DNA of 64,000 nt from Pseudisothecium myosuroides (taxonomy: Eukaryota; Streptophyta; Bryopsida; Hypnales; Lembophyllaceae): NCBI GenBank assembly GCA_951799445.1, contig OX637296.1, forward strand, positions 22,320,001 through 22,384,000. Reading direction: 5' to 3'. The notes beneath the pieces were generated by a model. It was not told where the DNA came from and did not search any database. It saw only the letters and a list, made by a program, of their open reading frames with translations. Position 1 is the stretch's first letter; every line of letters begins with the position of its first letter. A program made the translations under genes and the position numbers. Positions 12,413 to 22,964 of the stretch are shown here, piece after piece.

Positions 12413-12421
12413 CTTTAAAAG
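12413..12421 (+). promoter_or_regulatory. TATA-like box of gamma-glutamyl hydrolase
   Basis: CTTTAAAAG lies about 190 bp before the ATG at 12601 and is the best TATA-like word in the region. Transcription would then start near 12445 and give a leader of about 155 nt. Confidence 0.35.
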
Positions 12422-12600
12422 CTGGAGTTCCTCACACCCAGAAGTGAACTTCACTGCAGTTGCACACCTTCACGAAGGTGGCAACTTTCAGAGTAGTAGT
12501 GACGGTGTCGTCTTGTTTGCAGCTCTCTGCTCTTGATTTTGGACGTCATTTGGGGCGTCATTTGCATGTTCGAAATTTGGGAATTTCGCTAGCTGGGGCC

Positions 12601-15289
12601 ATGTCCATGACGATGGTGCCTCGGATGATGGTGCTTGCAGCAGCATTGCTGTTGCTGTTGTGCAATGGAGTTGTGCAAGTGCAAGGAGGTGCTGTTTTCC
12701 AGAGGCCGAAGAGCTTGTATACCCATCGTCCAGTAATTGGGGTGTTGACGCTGCCGGAGCCGCGGTGCTTGCAATATGGGGACCAAGTGATTGCCACTTC
12801 GAACGCGAGGTGGTTGCAAGCGGGAGGTGCTCGGGTGGTGCCCATTTTTTATGACTCCTCTCCAGAGGAGCTTGATTTTGTGCTGAATCGTGTGAATGGC
12901 GTGTTCTGGACTGGGGGTGCTGTTAGTTTTAATCCTCACACCGAGTCACACACCGGCTCTACCTATTTGTAAGGCTTCTTTCTATCCGTGGTTAGTTCTG
13001 CTTTCAATTAGTTTCCATTGCTAGTATATAACTTGCTTGGGCAGTTGGGAGAACGATGCCGCTCCTCTGGAAGCAAAAACACTCTGTAGAGAATATGTAT
13101 GCATGCATGGTGCTTTGTGAGGGGGCTATGGGTGTTGGTGTTGATGCATGTTGCTGAAGAAGTATTCAGAGTTTTTATGCTAGGGTGTTATGAGTTGCTC
13201 AAGAGTGAAAGCTTCGGTAGGTATTCAACCAGCTAGATTGAAGATAGACCATTCTTATGAAGTACGATCAAATATTCCAGATTTGAGTTCTCTGGGCTGC
13301 GTTCTTGTCTCCTAGTTTTGCGTTTTCCTTTATTCATTTTGAACATTCTGCATTACAATCTCTACAGGGAGTTTAGCCTTGCTTCCTTACGAGAATATCA
13401 AATGTCTCCCAGATGATTTTGCATTAGGAACGGGGAGCCGTGAATCAGTGGAGAGCTGCAAACAGGGGAAAAATCAATGCACAAATTTCTCCTGTTGGCA
13501 ACCCCGTAAACAGGGACTGACAACCCAGGCACTAGAGATAATCTCTCTGTGCTCTCAGATGCCATTGAAAATCGTTCGACTGAACGTTTCGTTCAAATCG
13601 ATGCCAACTTAAAAAACAGAAACTTCATCCGCAGATGCCGTTCTTCGTAACTACGTTAACAGCACACCAATGTTTGGTGAATACACAAATTTTGGCACCC
13701 GAATCTCGCCAATTTAACGAAATTGATGATTGGAGGTTTGTGCCTGTGTCGGTTAATAATTAGTTGTGTGCTGTGCAAATGCATCCATGCAGGCGCACAA
13801 CGGAATACATTTTGAAGCACGTTGTGAGCGAGAACCGGCAGGGACGTTTCTACCCTTTGTGGGGAACGTGCTTGGGCTTCGAGCGTCTGCTGCAGCTGGT
13901 GGCCCAGGACGAAGGGGCGAGCATCGTGGAGGAGTTCGACGCCGAGAATTACCCCATCAACTTGGGATTCACGGACCCGGCGTGGCACAGCCGCTTGTTC
14001 CGCAGCATGACGACGGAGCTTTTTGCAGAGGTGGCCTCGCCCATGGGGAGACTGGCATTTAACAACCACGGCCTGGGGGTGCACCCGGAATCTTTCAGGA
14101 ACAACACGGAGCTCAGCCGACATCTGGAGGTAAGGAGATCAACACTATTTATGCTTTCTCACTCTTCAGTTGCCAGATCATGAATTTCTCATTGTTGCCA
14201 AAATGGAGATGCACCCACAGTCTGAACCCCTACTAGAGAGTAGCTAGCTCTTCCTTTGAACCCTGTAACTTACACGGGGTGAAGGCTCTGAGGAGCCATC
14301 CTAGTAGTATTCATACCTTGAAACTTTCCACCCCCTAGGTACACATTCATGCTTTTGCTATGAAAAAAATGTTAAAAAGTTACTCACCTGTTAGGTTCAG
14401 CCTAAGCTTATGAGAGATGAATTTCAAAACTATATCATGTACCAATATATTTGAATGTTTTCTTGAAGGAAAAAAACAAAACAGTTTATTTCAAACTCCA
14501 TTGTGAAATCACTATGGTTATCATCTTTGAAAGGCCTTCCTAGATGATTCATGTGAGCAATAAGGTAATTTTCTCTACAAGCATTTGAAAAGGAACTGAA
14601 CTATGTAAGCATGGTCCGGATTTCTAACCTGTCTTAGTTTTTTTGGTCGGCTCTTATTTTCTATTAAACAAGTTTCCAGATTCTATTAGCATGTATTTCT
14701 TGAACACCACACCAATAAACTATGAATTTTCACAAACTGCTGGTCACTAGTGTCCACAAAATCAATCCCAGCTTCTGCCTTTCGTCCAGAATCTGTACTA
14801 ATGGGCGATACAAATTAACTACCACATCTGATTTGAAAATGGAAATTGGCTTGTGTGCAGATGTTGTCCGTGGACCTAGACCGGAACGGCAAGCCCTTTG
14901 TGTCCACCGTGGAGGGCAAGGCGTGGCCGTTATACGCCACCCAGTGGCACCCTGAGAAGGCCCCGTGGGAGTGGAACCCGAAGTGGAAGATCGAGCGGAA
15001 CGACATGGCCATTCAGCTGTCCAACTACTTCGGCCGCTACTTCGTGAACGAGTGCAAGTACAACCGGAACCAGTTCGAGAGCTTGGAAGTCGAAGACCGG
15101 ATGCTGCTGCACAACTGGGCGTCCATTCCGTCTACTGCTCTTCACCGCCAGGACCCGTCTGTTTCCATACCCTTTACGGAAATCTACTGCATAGCCAGGA
15201 CCAAGGTGCGAGGTGCCGCCGCGGTCGGCCGCGGCTCCCGGCGGATTAACAACCCTGTGAGGATCCCGAGGACAAAAACTGTCCGATGA
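12601..15289 (+). CDS. GGH: Gamma-glutamyl hydrolase (folate/glutathione-conjugate hydrolase)
   Basis: Coding exons are 12601-12968, 13793-14129 and 14861-15289, joined at consensus sites (TTT|GTAAGG...GCAG|GCG; GAG|GTAAGG...GCAG|ATG), giving 377 aa. The family removes gamma-linked glutamates from folyl-polyglutamates, usually in vacuole or cell wall. It is a class I glutamine-amidotransferase fold. Visible features are an N-terminal signal peptide (hydrophobic core about residues 9-20), the RPVIGVL opening, VNGVFWTGG, the nucleophile Cys149 in GTCLGFE, NNHGLGV, and the catalytic His265 and Glu267 in QWHPEK. No triad residue is missing. ATG at 12601 is the first of three close in-frame ATGs (12601, 12607, 12613), all before the signal core. 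The upstream open frame has no ATG and runs into the leader. The last 26 residues form a basic tail beyond the normal family end, and its final codons resemble a MITE terminus. The exons are much richer in G+C than the introns and flanks. Confidence 0.96.
12969..13792 (+). other. Intron 1 of gamma-glutamyl hydrolase
   Basis: 824 bp with GTAAGG donor and TGCAG acceptor. It is a phase-2 intron splitting a Leu codon; joining gives GSTYL-RTTEY without a gap against the family. The 77-aa frame at 13379-13612 is intronic noise. No repeat ends were recognised. Confidence 0.85.
14130..14860 (+). other. Intron 2 of gamma-glutamyl hydrolase
   Basis: 731 bp, phase 0, GTAAGG donor and GTGCAG acceptor. 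It falls between the NNHGLGV region and the strand leading to the QWHPEK motif. AT-rich and non-coding. Confidence 0.85.
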
Positions 15290-15296
15290 GTGAGTT
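15245..15296 (+). repeat. Possible MITE terminus forming the end of the GGH coding region
   Basis: The last codons read ATTAACAACCCTGTGAGGAT, then CCCGAGGAC and TGTCCGATGA. The left end of the MITE at 15561 reads TTAACCCTGCAAGGATGCC, then ACGGAC and TGTCTGATGG. The words match in order over about 45 bp apart from a 3-base insertion. The stop codon (15287-15289) lies inside the similarity. Confidence 0.4.
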
Positions 15297-15560
15297 TCAG
15301 ATGTTTGTGCACATTCATTGCATCAATGGATAATTGCATACGGCGATCGGCATTTTGTTTCAAGGTTGAGAGAATAATTTTTGTTGTTGTAAGTTATGTT
15401 CATTTTTGAGAGGTTTTGAACGAGGTGAAATCTAAGGAATGGAGATTGAAGGCCTGCAAACGAAGTGAACTCCATGATATTAGTATGCAAGTCTGTCAAA
15501 TGGTTCCCATAGAGTAAATGGCTAGTGCTAGATTATATTGTAGTTATCTGAATCTGAACG
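15290..15560. other. Downstream region of gamma-glutamyl hydrolase
   Basis: Presumed 3' untranslated and flanking DNA. It contains AATAAT near 15373 as a weak polyadenylation candidate and no other gene. Confidence 0.45.
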
Positions 15561-15564
15561 TTAA

Positions 15565-15790
15565 CCCTGCAAGGATGCCACGGACACTAAGTGTCTGATG
15601 GATAGAGAATCCTCCCATGTAAGGTATAAGTGTAATTGTTCATCCTTGGAATTTTGTTTGGAAAGGAAAGGTCTGCACAATGTAGTTTGTAGTTTGACCT
15701 CCAATGAGTGTTGTGGAATTTTGCTATGCAAATGATTCACATGGTACTACAAAAGTTGATTTCCATTCTGACAAGCCTATCCTTATAGGA
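15565..15790 (+). mobile_element. Small TTAA MITE, CCCTTAAAGGACG family
   Basis: TTAA at 15561-15564 and 15791-15794 flank CCCTGCAAGGAT... and ...ATCCTTATAGGA. The 226-bp body matches 11015-11238 (TTCATCCTTGGAATTTTGTT, GACCTCCAATGAGTG, ATGATTCACATGGTA). It lies 275 bp past the hydrolase stop codon. Confidence 0.75.
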
Positions 15791-15856
15791 TTAAGCAGAA
15801 ATAGACCCAGATGTTGATTATTTAAACCAATCCATGCATTCTTTGTTTTTAAAGTG

Positions 15857-15904
15857 AAGTCATCCATCAGACCTTTTAGCTCCGCAGCGTCCTTACAGGG
15901 TTAA
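15857..15904 (-). mobile_element. Terminal fragment of the small TTAA MITE
   Basis: GCGTCCTTACAGGGTTAA is the inverted left terminus of the family at 15565, preceded by CATCCATCAGACC, which matches the GTCTGATGGAT subterminal word. Only about 48 bp is present. TTAAGCAGAAA follows both this fragment and the element ending at 15790, suggesting a shared origin of the two sites. Confidence 0.5.
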
Positions 15905-16464
15905 GCAGAAACATTAGCACAAGCTAGAACACTCCTCAGTACTTATGATTATTTCAAATTAGGGTTTGATAGAGGGTCAGTCTGTTGTATTAAGTTGTGA
16001 AAGGCTTTTGAATTTAAGGCCCTTCAGTTTTCGGGGGGTGAGAAGATGAGATGACGAAGATGGTTAATTTTATTAGTCGTAGTGATATTTCTGCGGCTTA
16101 GTCGTGAGATTTAGGTTCTGATTACGTTATGGTCGTGTCATGGCCAAAGCAGTGTGAAGTTCATGCACATGTGTTTGTCTACTGATTTTATAAAGAGGTT
16201 CAATGTTATTCACAACAGGAATGTGTGATATTCATGGTCAAGTTTGCTACTGCAGTATGATTTTACTCCATTGGCGCATGCAGAGATGGGATTTTTAATA
16301 AACCATAAAAAGAGCAGCTTGAGAAATCACTGCTTCAAAGGAGGTCAGTTGAGCTTGGTTCCAATCTGAAACTAGAAAATATGTCTTTATAGGATCTACT
16401 TTCTAACATTAAGGATGGAATTTGCCATCTAAGTTCATGAGGCTTAGACAGTTGCCACATTACC

Positions 16465-16582
16465 GACATAAGTTTCATTCACGTCTGTCTTTCAAACTAG
16501 AGTTAACATTCTTAACCCTTAAGGACATAAGTTTCATTCACGTCTGTCTTTCAAACTAGAGTTAACATTCTTAACCCTTAAA
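16465..16582. repeat. Perfect 59-bp tandem duplication
   Basis: The segment starting GACATAAGTTTCATTCACG at 16465 repeats at 16524 without evident change. Each copy ends in TTAACCCTTAA, so the duplicated unit includes the terminus of the MITE at 16575. The identity of the copies suggests a recent event. Confidence 0.85.
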
Positions 16583-16796
16583 GGACGAAGGGGTGACCCT
16601 CAAAATCCTCCCTTTCCATTACCGTGTGAATCATTGCCTTAACAAAATGGAAAAGCACTCATTGGAAATTGACCTATTGTAGAAGACCTTCCCTTTTCAC
16701 AACAAAATTCCAAGGATGAATAATTGCACTTCTGTCCACATGCAAAGATGCTCTGTCATTCATCGGACGCCAAATGTCCTCCGCGTCGTTCAAGGG
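16575..16796 (-). mobile_element. Small TTAA MITE, CCCTTAAAGGACG family, 222 bp
   Basis: TTAA flanks at 16571-16574 and 16797-16800. Termini are CCCTTAAAGGACG and, in reverse complement, CCCTTGAACGACG. The body is the inverse of the copies at 11015 and 15565 (ACCGTGTGAATCATTG, CAAGGATGAATAATTGC). This is the best preserved member of the family in the window. Confidence 0.82.
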
Positions 16797-16800
16797 TTAA

Positions 16801-17061
16801 AGAGAGCACTTCTTACTTATTCTTGATAGACCCAAAGAAGGTTGTATCAACTAAAGGAATAGAAGCCTTTTGAAGAGACTTGGTTCCAATTCTACACATT
16901 TGTCATTTTCACTATGGGGGCATATGAGAGTATTGCCACACTAGCTTTGCAATCTAGCCTGGCTTGGCAAGAGAGCAAGGCAACTAAGGAATAGGCTCCA
17001 TTGTGGTCTTGTTAACAACATCCAATTTGTTGGGCTCACCAAAAAGAGTGTCTTCCACGGT
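16801..17061. other. Intergenic, nothing recognised
   Basis: A short segment without gene or repeat that I can support. Confidence 0.45.
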
Positions 17062-17345
17062 AAAAGCATGACCACCCTTACACGCTAGAAGTCCGACATT
17101 CTTCAAATGTGGATGAAAAGTGCTATGAGCCCCTCACAATATGTTCTTGACACTCAATTCTAGTGTGTCAAAGAATGGCCCTTGAAATCATTGTTCATCC
17201 TAAGTTTAGTTGCTTTACCCTTTATTCTTGTTGATGAGTGGTTGCTTGACTATTTATGGGTTGTATTTGGGGACAAAGAAATAGAAGGTTCTTTAAAACT
17301 AAATGGATAATTTGAGCATGCCAAGTGGATGTGGATGCTCTAATG
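17062..17345 (+). repeat. Dispersed repeat, GAGCA-ended family
   Basis: Similar over about 280 bp to 50327-50636 and, inverted, to 50121-50330. Shared words include CTTCAAATGTGGATGAAAAG, GCCCCTCACAATAT and TTGAAATCATT. It ends in GGATGCTCTAATG. The relatives begin and end with TTAGAGCA-like words, which suggests a MITE, but no target duplication is clear. Confidence 0.6.
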
Positions 17346-17890
17346 TCTATAGCTTGCACAATTTTCCTTGAGCTTGAAATTTGGCAAATCCTCGTCTAGT
17401 CTTGATTCATTTTAGCTTATCCTTCGGCATATATCCCATAGAAGAGATCATAGCTCCTTGTTTGTTTTAGCTCCAAACTACATGTGCACAGAGTATAATA
17501 ATTTTTCATGGGCCACAAAACCAAATTTCATGCAATTTTCTAGGTTGTCATAACATTCTTAACTTTAAACTTCACAGCCCACCTATGATTTCAAGAAGGA
17601 TGCCTAGATGTCATCCTTGCAATTCAAGCTAAAATCCTAGCTGCTCACAACACTCATATCTAAGAATAAAGACATAAATTCAAGATCATTACAATAGGTT
17701 GTGGAATGCCAGGGTGCCAGCCCCTTTTTGAGGAACCCCTCACAAGGGGTTAAGAATGTTATAATCCCAACTTACAAGTGTCCTTGGTTGAGTCAAGATG
17801 GGCTTTGAAATTTGGGACCCTCAAAAACAACTTCTTTTGAACCTACCACTACTAGTTTGAGGTGCCACATAGATTGGTACCGTGTAGATA

Positions 17891-18041
17891 TGGGCAATTT
17901 CATTAAAATGGCGATATTCTTTTAAAATGGCATGAAAACAGTTCAGAACGGCCATTCTAAATCTATACCTACCATAGATGGTGAAAATGGGACACCATCA
18001 AAGTGGCACTTGCAATACCGCCATTTTAATGAAATTGCCCA
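17891..18041. mobile_element. Foldback MITE, GGGCAATTTC family, 151 bp
   Basis: The first 23 bases (TGGGCAATTTCATTAAAA, then TGGCG) are the exact reverse complement of 18019-18041. The interior holds AGTTCAGAACGGCCATTCT and CTAGATGG. Other copies are at 28371-28560 and 45294-46402. No reliable target duplication. Confidence 0.82.
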
Positions 18042-19853
18042 TGCAGTGAAGAATGCAAAGAACAATACAATTTACAAATACAATTGTTGAAGTTGTTTGG
18101 GAATGTTACCATATTAGTGTAAACATTTTCAATGCTTGGGTTAAATTTATGCATTTAAGAAAATAATAATACATGATAGAAAGGATATAATTTCTCAAAA
18201 CAAATAGCTACCGTACTACATTACAAGAGGTTTTGCCCCTTGGTCCCTTCCATCCATTCCAACCTCTATCATTACAATCTTAAATCTACATTCTAGCTAG
18301 GGCATATTGAATACCTGCGACATTATCATTGATTGTATCACACTCGTTACACATTCAAACTATGTCAAGGAAAAAATAGGTCCCTAATTCGTAAAATAAT
18401 CCTTAGGTACCGCTTCCCTGAAGTCCACATTTTGAACAATGAACAATGTTGGCCAAATAATTTTTCATTCATCCAAAGTAATGCTTGAAACTTCATATAT
18501 ATATAAAACATGTAAAAATTATAAAAAAGATTTTCAAGGAACTTTTGAGATAATAATCTAGAAAAGAAGATTCCCATGGAAACATTTCAACACTAAAATC
18601 GTGTCATGGAAATAACAATCCAAGAAATGGTGAAGTTTTAAGGAGATGAAAGATTCATTGCAAGCTTTTTTCCAAACAAAATTTTTATAACCCCTTTTGT
18701 GGAACTTCACCACTTGAGCAAAATTGAGGATATCTTTCCTCACTATTCATCATACTCTTCTTGAATGTTGGGAGGCATTGAGTCTTTCTCCAATGTCACT
18801 TTATTTGGAATAATTCCAATGACCCAGAAGTTGTGAGCAAGTTTGGATTCCAGACTTTCTGCAGTGAAAAGAGCCACAATTCATGGGAAGCAAAAGGTCC
18901 CTACCCTCAAGTTCAAGAATGTTATAATTATGATGATTATGATGAGATGACGAAGATGCACTTTCAACGACTTCTGGGTTCAACGTCCAGCCACGGTCAA
19001 GCTCAAATCACCATCAAGTGGAATCTTCTTCCATAGCACTAATATCATCATTCGGTTTACTTCCGCGCTCTGATCTTGTATAAGAATCATAAAATTGTTT
19101 AGGCAATTAGCAGTCAAAGGGAAGTGAGGAAGAAGCAAGTAACACATGTGGAACCAGTAAGTAGAAAAGCTTTGCATTGAAGGACATGAAAGGACTGGGA
19201 CTGATTTGAGTCTACACTGCACCGTCTCATTTGTTGTTGATAGCAGCCAATCCAACATTCACATTCCCTCTTTCACAAATTGAGGTTCTGAACAATTTCT
19301 TACCAAAACTATTCTTCCCGGGCATTATAGTTCATCTCAAAATTGAGCCAAAAATGTAATTGCTTCTCCAATTCAGTACGAGTACATGATTGAACATTGC
19401 CAGTCATTCAAAGTAAGTCATCAGAAAAACTGATGTTGCAGGACTGAGAAATCACTTGGACGTTTAAGTCACCAGAGTCACCAGAAGTCCAACGAAGTGC
19501 CCAACACATACAAACCACACCAAACTCATCAACCAGCAGTCCAAGACACTTCACCAAGTTCACAGTACAGTTCAACGAGTAAATTGAATGTATTGCATCA
19601 CATCCAGTGGGAATAAGAAAGGGCAAGTACCTAAAACGCCGCGGTACCATGAGCTGCCCCTGCACCTATGAAGTGTCCTAAAATACAAAGGGAGAAAAGC
19701 TTGGCAGCAGCCGACCGAGACAAAAATTTCATCCACCCCTCCCATCCCGTCCCGTCCTCCACTTTCCCAAGCTCCCTCCAGATTTCACCTAAACTTAACG
19801 CTACCTAAATCGTGCTCCCCATTTGTATTATAGCCAAGGGTCACACACTCTAC
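18042..19853. other. Intergenic, downstream of the NLP gene
   Basis: About 1.8 kb with short frames on both strands (for example 18801-19258) that I do not recognise. The part nearest 19853 is likely the NLP 3' untranslated region, but I see no canonical AATAAA on the minus strand. Confidence 0.45.
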
Positions 19854-22800
19854 TCACGCCAATTGGCCGTTCAGTTCCTGCAGACTGATATTCGACGTAT
19901 TACCACTTGAGTTTCGGGAGGTTGCTTGCCTCACCATAAGCTTCACTGTGTGTCTTCCCAACGTCTGCGCCACGTCCACACACTCCTTGATGTCCGCGTC
20001 GCACGTGATGAGCATCCACTCCTCTTCGTCGTCTAAGTACTTCAAATCAAACTCTTGGTCATCGACTTTAAGTCTCCGACTGACTTCGTTCCGCAACTCT
20101 GAGTATCCCGAGCCCACAGCAAGCTTGAAGCGTACTGTGTCCGCGCCGAACGTGGCTTTCACAGTCACAGTCCCCGGGTCAGGTCCCGGCGCGGACGGCC
20201 AGTGTTTCCGCGGGTGGTCGCCACCAGAAGACGGCGAGCTCGAGTCGCCTTCGTGTTGGAAATGGGAGCTTCCAGAACGATGCGCGCCCGTGACTTCTCG
20301 TGGCGAATCCTCCAGCGCGTAACGTCCACCATTCTCGTAATTCGCGGAGCCCGGGTTCCCGTACGAACTCAAATCAGAGTCCCGAAGCGCGGCGAGCGCG
20401 CTCGCGCCGCCGTGCACGCGACTCTCCACGCAAATCGCGTCGCCGTTGAAGCCAGTCCCGCTACCGGAATCTGTGTGTCGGTCGAAGTCGGAGATGCTGC
20501 CGTTCGGGGAAGAGCGGTCCCATTCGGAGCCCCGACTGGAGCTCCCGTTGGGTAAGCTCACGAGCTTCGTCACGAGCGTTTTCGTCACTTCTTTCGTGAC
20601 GTCTTTCGTTTCCTTGGATTCGTGCTCCGCGGAGACCGTGTCGTGCTGGTACGCGCCGCCGTCGTGGTTCGTGGAGCCGTGAGCTGCGCCGGAGCTTTCG
20701 TCTGAATTTCGGTCGCGGTTCTGAGCTTCACTCGTTCTGTTGTTGGGGTCGTTGTTCTGAAGGGGACCTTCTTTGGGAGGTTTCATGGGGAGGACGGTTC
20801 TGGGGGAGGAGCTGTCTTCTTCGATGGGGGTAAGATTGGAGCTGTCGATGTTGCTGAGTTCGTGGTTGGAAGTAGGGCTGCTGGGCGTATGGGTGGTTGC
20901 TGCCGGAGTGGACTCCTTTGCTGGTTGGGACACGCCGGTGACGGCAGCTGCGGCCACGGCGGCAGAGGCGATGTCACCACTGAGGGCGTTGATGCGTAAG
21001 GTGCCGTCGGCGCCTTGCACGGACTCGATCACGCCCTGGAGTTTCTTCAGGGAGCGACTCACTTTGTTGATCTTCCGGGAGGGCCATCTTGAGATCCCAT
21101 GTTGGCGACAAATTCGTTTCAAAGTTGTGGGGCACACTGTGGAGAGAGAGGATCCAAAGCACCACATCAGTCACAGGTTCACTTCGAGTATGAGTTCTCA
21201 CAGTCAAGTGCACTTTATTCCACCTAATATCCATGAATATTACGTTTCTATGATAGTAATTGAAATCAAAGGTTCACTAGACAAGACACCAGACTCATTA
21301 AAAAGCACCACTTGTGCACATTAATGTGTTACTATCCCATTCTACCTACACAATCTTCAATATTACATACGTCCATTGTGTTTCTAGTGGTAGTTAAAGC
21401 TAGAGGGAGTAGTCGGCTCTCCACCACCTTCGAAAAACTTTGATGAAAAAAGCCTGCGCACTAACTACCTAAGTAAACCTTACGAAATTCAGTAGTAACA
21501 CCCAAAAAAATAGTTTAGTCCACATACTCACGTGCCCTAGTTTCTATGTCATTACCCCATTTCAGCGATACAATCTTCAATTGAATACATAGTGCTTATG
21601 GCGGAAGAGGTAGACATCAATCCACCCCCATTCAGAATTGATCTTTGATGATCCATATTTGTGCAGGAAACACACGACAAGTATGTAGATTATTGAAGTA
21701 GAGAAATGATGACCAATTTTTAAATTTGTGCTCCTAAGATTGTTTGTGTCATGGTCCCAAGGTGAGAAAACCCACCTCCAATGCTCTTAGCGGCGTCCTT
21801 CAAGCTCCCAGCAAAGTACTGCTGCAGAACATCAAGCCCAATCGTCTTCTCAGTGGTCCCACGCCTCCGATCCAGCCGTCGGTTCTGATTCGCAGCGTTA
21901 GCTTGCGCCATACTGTTGAACGTTTTCACAGCTCCAGGCTCCTGAATAGCATGTTTGTCAACAGCGATCACCGCCTCCCCATTGGACTCTCCTACTTGGA
22001 TATTCTCACTGACTGGTGACGTGCTACGCTGCAACACCGGTACCGCTCCTGCTGCTGTTGCTGTTCCTGCAGCTGCAGTTGCAGATACCACTTCCTTTTC
22101 CTGGACCCCTACATCAGCACTGTTCTCCCCATTTCCAACGTCCTCCACTCCGTCACCAGGTTTCGACAGAGGGCTTTCCACTTCAGTCCCTTCTTCCAGC
22201 GACGCCGCTTTCACCTCATCCGCGAACTCCTTGTCAGTCACCGTCCGCAAGCTCCTGCAAACCCGTTGCATGGTGATCGACAAGGAATTTAACATCACTT
22301 GTTGGTCATTGCTGCTGGTGCAGTTGACGGGTAAGAAAAACTCGAGCACGAAGTCGTCGGTTCCCGTGTGGATGGAGCGCAGGCGAATGGCCACAGCAGC
22401 TGTCAAGCCGAAGAGCTGCGCGTAATGGCCTAGCGGGTACTGAATCTTGCTGAAGTTTTTCACGTCGCTCTCAAACGCAGGTTGGTTGGAACCGAAGGCT
22501 TTCCCAGGGACGCCCTGTTCTCGCTCCAGGAAATGCTCCAGGCAAGCTTGTCGGAACCCCCACATTTTGCTGTCTTTTACGTAGTGAGGTCCGTCGCCGG
22601 TGCGGAGGCAGACGCGGCTGCTGCTGTGACTGCCCGCGCTGTTGCTTGTGGCCCCGCCGCTGTCGATGCGGGATTTCTTGTTGCTGGCCGGTTTGTCCAT
22701 GGCGAGGTGGCTACCAGGGACCCAGGTTTGCGCGAGAGGCAGGTTGTGCGTCTCGCAGACTGCTGTCAACACTTCAGAAATCTCAGCGAGTGCCGCTCTA

Positions 22801-22917
22801 CGGCCCTGCGTGCGAAACTGTTGACACACGGCGAGAGTTAGAGTTTAACTCCGTGTTTAGAACGTCAATCAAAAGCATGAAACTTCCTAATAAAATATAC
22901 ACTAGAAATAAATTTAA

Positions 22918-22964
<47 letters not shown>

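Noticed and set aside
13656..14123. A 155-aa minus-strand frame in GGH exon 2.
   Set aside because: Shadow of the coding strand, which holds the catalytic GTCLGFE motif.
20202..22841. Long plus-strand frames opposite the NLP exons.
   Set aside because: They are antisense shadows of GC-rich coding exons. The minus strand carries recognisable NLP domains and consensus splice sites.
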